DNA of 12,714 nt. Origin: Polyrhizophydium stewartii. Lineage: Eukaryota; Chytridiomycota; Chytridiomycetes; Rhizophydiales. A model generated the notes under the pieces. The model had not been told where the DNA came from and ran no database searches. It was given only the letters and a program-made list of their open reading frames with translations. The stretch's first letter is position 1. Each line of letters opens with the position of its first letter. The stretch spans positions 1-12,714 of the forward strand of contig JADGIZ010000500.1 in NCBI GenBank assembly GCA_027604665.1. Direction: 5' to 3'. The position numbers were made by a program, and so were the translations under genes. Below are positions 7,556 to 12,714 of the stretch, piece by piece.

Positions 7556-10004
7556 TCAAAAGGGGCACGGCCGCTCGACAAGCGTCCACAGCTGGTTTTC
7601 TTGAGCGTAAAAGTTCCAGATGAGCACGGTAGCCCCGTCGCCCATATCCCAAGCAGCAACGTCGACGCACTTGCCGTGCATGGCCGAGATGATGGCGAAG
7701 CAGCCCATGCTGTCCTCGACGCCCTCGAGCCGCGCGGCGCCAATCGTCTTTGCAACTTCAGGCGCAAGCTTGTTCTCGGGCAGCGGCTTGCACTTGTCGT
7801 GCTTTTGCGGCTTGAGCCGCCAGTGCTGGTTGGCGCCGCCGGTGCGCGGGAACGTGGCGATCTCGGCGCCTTCGTTCTTGTCCCAGCGCGTAATGTCCGC
7901 AAGGCGGCCCGTGCCCATGTTGACGAGCGAGAAGATGGGGTCGTCGGGCTTGGAGTCGGGCGTCTCGACGAGCATCCAGACCTGGTTTGGGTTGGCGCCG
8001 TTCATGGTGCGCTGAACGAGGTGGCTGCTGGGCGAGTCGCTCGAGATGCAGCGCTTGGAAAACACGCTGACGATGCTGAAGCAGCGGTACGATAGAGGGT
8101 TGCGGCCCGTGCGCGGCGTCGACGGCGCGTCGGGGATGCTTGTCGGCGGCGGCGGCAGCGCAACGTCTCGCACCACGATGGTCGTGATGGACTCGGCCAG
8201 GAGGCAGATCTGGAGCGCCTTGGACGAAAGCTGCGGAATCACCGAGTCGATCAGGGCCGCGCGCTGCATCACCACGCGCATGTTCTCCTTTGCCGAGGTG
8301 CGATACGCAGATATCTCGGCGCCGCCGTGCTGCACAAAGCCGTGCTTGGCCATGTCGATCGACACCGAGATGTCGTGGCACTTTGAATTGACGAGCACAA
8401 TGACGAGATTAGTGCCCTGGCTTTCGCCGCTCTTGGCCGTGGGGACGGCGCAAGATTGATTTGCAATGCACGGAGCCGGCTTCTTGTCGCTGATGCTGAC
8501 GATGCGCAACTGCTCCGTCGAGACATCGACCCAGTCTTGGCCCAGGCTTTCGGACGAGGATGAGCGCGACGTTGTGGCAGCAGCGTTGGCGCCAGACGAT
8601 GCTCCCGCAGGATTTGCCGCCAGCGAGCCAGCCAGTCTTCCACCAGAGATGCTGGGCGAGATGGCAGCAACGCAGCTGACGCCGGCTTGCACGTGATCCT
8701 CGCAGACGGACAGTAGCGTGCTTCCGGGTCGGATGAAATGCGAAAAGTGCGCCATTGCCCAGTACTTTTTGGTGCGCTGCCACAGCCGCGCGGCCGAGTT
8801 GGAGTGCTGGATCGAAAACGATGCGTCCGGCGTCATGTCCGCGTGAATGAATCCCCAGTTACCCCCAGCACTGCGCGCGTTGGACTCGTCCTCAACGGCC
8901 TGCCAGTACACCCAGCACTCGGGGTAGATGGTGCGGAGATCGCGCGCAATGGCCTCGGCAAAGACGAGCGGCGAGTGCATGGCGTCGTGGTCGTGCTTGC
9001 GCGACGAGCCGCCGTAGCACATCTCGGACATCCACAGGCGCTTTCCGCTGTCGCTTGCAATGCGCCGCACCATGGCCAGGTCGCCCGAGCCGTACGTGTG
9101 CGTGTTGATCTGCGCAACACACGCCTTGGCCTGCTTGCTTAGCGTCAGCCACGAGTCGACCTGCATCGACGACGACGTCTCGTCCGACGCCGCGATCTGG
9201 CGGTCATGAGGGTGAGTCAGCACATTCGGCGAGGGTATTGGAAGGTCATCCGGGAAACGGTCGCACCTCTGTGCGAAGCCCTTGCTGCTTGAGCTTGCGA
9301 TGCGTCGCGAGGATGACCATCTCCTGCATCTTGGTGTCGTAGTTGCAGCCCTCTTGGATGTTTCCGGCGGTCCAGTTGCACGCCTCGGGGTGCGGCTCGT
9401 TCATGGGACTGAGGGTCTGGAACTCGATGCCGAAGCGGCCCCGGATGCGCACGAGCACCTCGACGAGATACGCGGCAAAGGCCTCGACGGCGTCCTTGCG
9501 CAGGTTGTTCTTGACGTGGTGTGGGACCGGCGGAGAGTCAGCTCCCGCGGCGGTCGTGGGACGGCGGTAGCCGCCGGTGCAGCCGCTGACGGTCATGAAC
9601 CAGGGCGGCGAGTTGGCAAAGGCCTCGAAGGTGTCGGCGCCGCGGTTGCGCGCCGAGACGAGGAACCACAGCTGGCGGCGGTCCGCATCGTCGTCAAAGG
9701 GCTCGTCTGCGTCGGGCTGCCACCCGGGCACGTCGCCGCCATCGCGGAAATGCGTATCGTGGACCGGCCGGCGGTGGACGCAGGCCGGGTCGTCGCCGCC
9801 GCCAATGTTGTACCTCACGACCGTGAGCCCGAGGCCCAGCGGCGGCGGCGCGAACAGCGCGTCGGCGATCTGGACCCGGCAGTCCGCGGCCCCGCCGAGC
9901 GCATGCGCCCACCAGCACAGCGATGTGCCCCACCCGCGGAAGGGTCGCGGGCCGTCTGCGGGGCACAGCGTGACGGACAGCGGGAAGTGCTCGCTCTTGG
10001 ACAT
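7556..10004 (-). CDS. GH30 glycoside hydrolase (endo-beta-1,6-galactanase-like) with C-terminal beta-trefoil lectin
   Basis: The model has two exons, 9267-10004 and 7556-9196, with a phase-0 intron (9197-9266), giving 792 residues. The first part matches fungal GH30 enzymes of the endo-beta-1,6-galactanase group: FRGWGTSLCWWAHALGG, VVRYNIGGG, ANSPPWFMTVSG and NNLRKD. The likely acid/base is Glu203 in LSPMNEPHPEACNW and the nucleophile is Glu304 in LWMSEMCYGG, so the active site looks intact. A Ser/Ala-rich insert lies at about 430-465 in the C-terminal beta-sandwich. Residues 612-792 form an R-type carbohydrate-binding beta-trefoil with three QxW motifs (QVW 651, QHW 703, QLW 781). The catalytic module would cut beta-1,6-galactan side chains while the lectin holds the glycan. 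The start at 10004 shows no signal peptide, which is odd for this family. A GCTGACGCACAG acceptor-like sequence sits 6 bp upstream, so the true 5' end may be another exon. Confidence 0.9.
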
Positions 10005-10376
10005 GCGGCCTGTGCGTCAGCAGAGGAAACTTTGGCTCGGACAGTCCGCTCCCACTCCGCCATCACCAGCCGACATTGATTTATTCCGCACACATCGTGA
10101 ACAAAACCATTAGAGAGAGAACCTCCTTGAAGTTTTGATTGCCATCGAGTAGTTTCCATCAACTTCACTGATTCTTGCGAGATCCTGGCTGCAACGATAC
10201 GACTGCAACATCCCCTTGTCCCGTCCAAACTCTGCGCTTCCTGAAGGACGCATCCAGCATGGCATATGCTCAGCAGCTGCAATGCAGCAGGCACTCGCAT
10301 CCAATGCCCTTGAGTTGCGGCCGTGCGCACGGGCGAGTCGGCCGCCACGGCCACCGTCGGGGAGGGGGCTCGGGCG
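10005..10376 (-). promoter_or_regulatory. Region between the Gln/His-rich gene and the GH30 gene
   Basis: This 372 bp is less GC-rich than its surroundings, especially 10080-10160. On the minus strand it holds a CT run (10111-10120), an AATAAAT at 10079-10085 that could be a poly(A) signal of the upstream gene or a TATA-like element for GH30, and a GCTGACGCACAG intron-end signature at 10010-10021. A small open frame ending TAA at 10110 could be a second exon of the Gln/His-rich gene. A 10-nt first exon for GH30 (10067-10076) is also possible. Confidence 0.4.
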
Positions 10377-11036
10377 TCAGCAAGGCAAGTGCCTGCGCTC
10401 AAGACAAGCAGCAAGCCAGGGGGTGCCCACCGATCCAGCGCAGTCACAGAACGGAGAGTGCTTGAACTTGGACTCACGGGCCGAGAGAGCCTCGATGCCC
10501 TTTTGCGCGTGGTGCTCGTCAAGCTCGCGCCAGTGCTTCGCATCGGCCTCGGCGTGCATGGGTAGATCCATGGGTCCGCAGGCAGCATGGACCTTGAGCG
10601 AGTACGAGCACCCAACGAGCCCGCCAGGGGCGTCTGATCTCTGCTGCTGCTGTTGCTGGACCATCTCCTGCTGGTCAATCTTGTGCTGCTGCACCTGGAT
10701 CTGCTGCTGCTGCGCCATGAGCATGTGCTGCTGCATCTGGATCTGTTGCTGCGCCTGCATCGCGTACGCGGCGAAGCCGGGGATGCTCGCCGCGGACGAC
10801 GGGTGCAGGTGGTGCGGCTGGTGATGCAGGCTCGCGATGTCGCGCGGCAGCTTGTTGTGGGGCTTGCCCGCACCCCCGGCCTCGAGCGTTGCGTTCTCGA
10901 GCGCGAACGGCGCCGAGAAGCGGCGGCCCATGTACGCGCGCCGCTCGCCCTCTGCCGGGTCGCTCGCGGGCTCGGTGGGCAGCGGCAGCTGCGGGCAAGG
11001 ACTGAAGGCGAACACGGGCTGCGGATGGCCCTGCAT
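10377..11036 (-). CDS. Gln/His-rich protein of unknown function; 3' end uncertain
   Basis: I do not recognise this protein. The uninterrupted frame gives 219 residues with high GC at third codon positions, which supports real coding at least to residue 186. It starts with a Pro-rich segment, has GRRFSAPFALENATLEAGG at about 38-56, a His cluster (HHQPHHLH, 71-78), and a Gln-rich stretch at 94-132 with regular Met/Ile spacing that could form a coiled coil or a prion-like segment. Next come LVGCSYSLKVHAACGPMD and KHWRELDEHHAQKGIEAL. There are no membrane segments and no signal peptide. Gln/His-rich segments are common in fungal transcription regulators, but no DNA-binding domain is visible. A strong GTGAGT donor lies at 10477 and the terminal TGA falls inside a GCTGAC branch-like motif, so the last 33 residues may be intron read-through. 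The first CAG after that motif (10277-10279) would open a second exon ending at 10110, for 241 residues. A TATA-like box stands 57 bp upstream of the ATG. Confidence 0.55.
   Translation of the reverse strand: MQGHPQPVFAFSPCPQLPLPTEPASDPAEGERRAYMGRRFSAPFALENATLEAGGAGKPHNKLPRDIASLHHQPHHLHPSSAASIPGFAAYAMQAQQQIQMQQHMLMAQQQQIQVQQHKIDQQEMVQQQQQQRSDAPGGLVGCSYSLKVHAACGPMDLPMHAEADAKHWRELDEHHAQKGIEALSARESKFKHSPFCDCAGSVGTPWLAACLERRHLPC
10641..10757 (-). repeat. CAG/CAA-rich segment encoding poly-glutamine
   Basis: Encodes residues 94-132 of the Gln/His-rich protein, mostly CAG with a few CAA codons, broken by Met, Ile, His and Lys codons. The longest pure Gln run is six. The triplet repeat may vary in length between strains. 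Confidence 0.7.
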
Positions 11037-11309
11037 CTCTGGCGGGTGGAGGTCGCGGGAAGGCGCGATCCCCGCGAGGCGAGGTGAGGTCGCCTTTTAT
11101 GCCCTCCTGTGCATTGCCGATCACGACGACGGAAAGCTTCTGGCGCCGGGCGCGGGGCCGGGGGCCGCATGGATGAAAGGCACCCTCTCGCGCGGCGGGG
11201 CTGACGTGGCGCACAAGCCCCATGCACCCTCGCGTTGGCCTTCAAACGCAGATGTGGGAATGGGCAGACTGTTGTATTGGTGTCAGGCGGGTGTCTCGGA
11301 ATCCGGAGC
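11037..11309 (-). promoter_or_regulatory. Intergenic region upstream of the Gln/His-rich gene, with TATA-like box
   Basis: This 273 bp separates the CSE1 stop from the ATG at 11036. On the minus strand it carries ATAAAAGG at 11093-11100, placed so that transcription would start about 30 bp downstream and leave a short 5' UTR. It is the clearest TATA-like element in the window. The rest should include the CSE1 3' UTR. No exon is apparent. Confidence 0.45.
11093..11100 (-). promoter_or_regulatory. TATA-like box of the Gln/His-rich gene
   Basis: The minus strand reads ATAAAAGG, 57 bp before the ATG at 11036, in otherwise very GC-rich DNA. Position and sequence both fit a core promoter element. 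Confidence 0.5.
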
Positions 11310-12714
11310 TCAGCGGATGAGCGAGAGGCCTGCGTTGTGCATATACGACTGCAGCTTGACGGCTGTCTCGTTGGGCAGCTGATGCTGGATCACAGGCCCG
11401 ATCTTGGCCGGGTACATGCTGTTGAGGTTGACAATCGACTGCGCCAGGAACAGCATCGGGTCCGCAACCGACGCCGTGAGGCCGGCGTGGCCGGGCTTGG
11501 CGACCGTGCCCAGGCGCACAAAGCTGGCCTGGTATCCGACTTCCTCCAGATCCATGTTGCCAATGACATCGGGGTCCTCATCGGGCGCCTTCATGTCCGC
11601 CAGAGGCGCCTGCAGCATATTAATGACCTCGGTTAAGAGGGTCGGCCACAGCGCAAAGTATGTGTCCGACATCATTGCCGTGCCCGTCGTCAGCAGGCGC
11701 GTCATGCCGACGGCGCAGCGCTTGCGGTCGTCCGGCGAAACAAGTCCGCCGAGGGCCGGAATGAGGATCGACTGCAGCAGACCGCCAAAGAGCGGGCTGG
11801 TGGTGGCAAGTGTTCGCGCCGGGCCGATCAGCACATACACATCGCATGCGCTGATCGACAGGCAGATGCGGACTCACGTGGGCTGAAGCGAGTCAAGCAT
11901 GCCGACAACCGTGTCGACAGTCATGTCAGGCTTGTCAAGGGCAAAGAGGAAGCACAGGAAGTTGAGGAAGCCCGTCGTGAACTTGGTCGTCTTGCTCTGA
12001 GTCAGGCGCGTGAGGAGCATGATGAAGACGTTCTTGAGGAACGGGTGCAGCTCGGCACTGGATTGGCAGGCACGCAAGGCACATTGTGTCAAAGGCGGCG
12101 TGCTCTGAAGCAAGTGCGCTCGCAGCAGCGGCGCAGCGCGGCGGGATGGCTCACATGGGGACATGCTCAAACAGCGTCATGAGCAGATCGAAGCCGTAGT
12201 TGTCCGTCAGGCGCGATCCGAGAAGCTTGTGGCACACGCCCAGGAAGGGGGCGAGCTGCTTGTGGGCGACAATCTCGGCCGATCCTTTGATGATGTAGAC
12301 CTGGAGCAGGCCGACAAGGGCGGGCACGTTGCCCTGGTTCTCCCACACCGCCGGAGTGAGCAGCGGCTGCAGCATGCTCTGGTACGACGGAGGCAAGCCC
12401 GTGCCAGGGTGCAGGCGGAGCATCTGGCTGAAGATCTGGAAGACATACGGCTCGAACTCTGAGACCAAGCCGCAGCGTCAGCGTCAAACGCCGAACATAA
12501 ACGCTTCAAGGCACTGGGCACACGCACCAGACACCTGCTGCTGGAGAATGTCCACAAACGGCTGGGTCAAGAAGGACTCAAAGTCGGCAACAACGGCTGG
12601 GTTGCGCAGGGAAATGAAGCTGAAGCGACAAAGCAAAGCCGCGAGGGGGGGGGGGCGGGCGGGGCCCGAGAAAAGCCTGGGCAGGCCTGCAAAAAGCACG
12701 GACGCATGGGCCCG
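11310..12714 (-). CDS. CSE1: Exportin-2 (Cse1/CAS), C-terminal part; gene runs off the window
   Basis: Four exons are visible: 12528-12619, 12155-12458, 11878-12057 and 11310-11796, joined with consistent phases into about 353 C-terminal residues. Cse1/CAS is the HEAT-repeat karyopherin that returns importin-alpha to the cytoplasm with Ran-GTP. Matches to the family run in order: NPAVVADFESFL, EFEPYVFQIFSQML, LPPSYQSMLQPLL with VWENQGNVPALVGLLQ, a LFEHVP block, LTRLTQSKTTKF, QPTPLFGGLL, and KRCAVGMTRLL. LAQSIVNLNSMYP then leads to the stop. Comparison with the roughly 970-residue family suggests that about the first 600 residues lie beyond 12714. Positions 12620-12714 look like intron: there is a long C run on the coding strand, and CTTCAG precedes the first recognisable exon. 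All splice sites fit GT-AG. Nothing unusual is seen in the protein itself. Confidence 0.93.
12645..12664 (+). repeat. G-run in a probable CSE1 intron
   Basis: On the plus strand there is a run of 11 G, then C, GGG, C, GGGG. This could form a G-quadruplex on the non-coding strand. A shorter run of eight G lies at 6393-6400 inside ATG4 intron 3. Long G runs are also prone to sequencing length errors. Confidence 0.5.

Noticed and set aside
10403..10430. A short intron starting at the GTGGGC at 10430 in the Gln/His-rich gene
   Set aside because: The nearest acceptor would make an intron of about 38 bp, shorter than any other here, and the donor is weaker than the GTGAGT at 10477.
9815..11245. 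A 476-residue minus-strand open frame running across the Gln/His-rich gene and into GH30
   Set aside because: It is Arg/Ser/Pro-rich, typical of an off-frame reading of GC-rich DNA, and it overlaps two better-supported frames on the same strand.
1..12714. tRNA or rRNA genes, transposons, long terminal repeats, or a prokaryotic operon
   Set aside because: No such structure, transposase-like frame or long inverted or direct terminal repeat was seen by reading. Interrupted frames with GT-AG introns rule out a bacterial operon.

Overview
The window is nuclear DNA from a GC-rich, compact eukaryote, most likely a fungus. Eight genes can be supported. Six of them use short spliceosomal introns, about 57 to 220 bp, with GTG(A/C)G-type donors, CAG acceptors and a recurrent GCTGAC branch-point-like motif. 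The protein set (a Cue5-like CUE protein, Atg4, a Gyp8/TBC1D20-type RabGAP, PRA1, Cse1 and a GH30 galactanase-like enzyme) fits fungi. An early-diverging lineage such as a chytrid is a guess from composition and gene content.

Layout. Positions 1-199 are a promoter with CCAAT and GC boxes. A five-exon PRA1-family gene follows (+, 200-1347). It converges on a single-exon secreted protein (-, 1618-2319) that has one CBM10-like cysteine module and nine 10-residue tandem repeats. Next are a five-exon CUE-domain gene (-, 2683-3828) and, head to head with it, a two-exon TBC RabGAP gene (+, 4006-5450). That gene runs tail to tail into an eight-exon ATG4 gene (-, 5546-7444). Upstream on the same strand are a GH30 glycosidase with a C-terminal beta-trefoil lectin (-, 7556-10004), a Gln/His-rich orphan (-, about 10377-11036) with a TATA-like box, and the 3' part of CSE1/exportin-2 (-, 11310 to the window edge).

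How the genes may relate. PRA1 and TBC1D20/Gyp8 act in Rab-controlled ER-Golgi traffic. ATG4 and Cue5-like proteins act in Atg8 conjugation and ubiquitin-linked autophagy. Four membrane-traffic or autophagy genes within about 7 kb is notable, but shared regulation is only an inference. The GH30-lectin enzyme and the secreted repeat protein are candidate extracellular or wall-associated products, although the GH30 start shows no signal peptide. CSE1 is a housekeeping nuclear export receptor.

No RNA gene, mobile element, CRISPR array or prokaryotic operon was found. The least explained items are the secreted repeat protein, the Gln/His-rich orphan and the 5' end of the GH30 gene.
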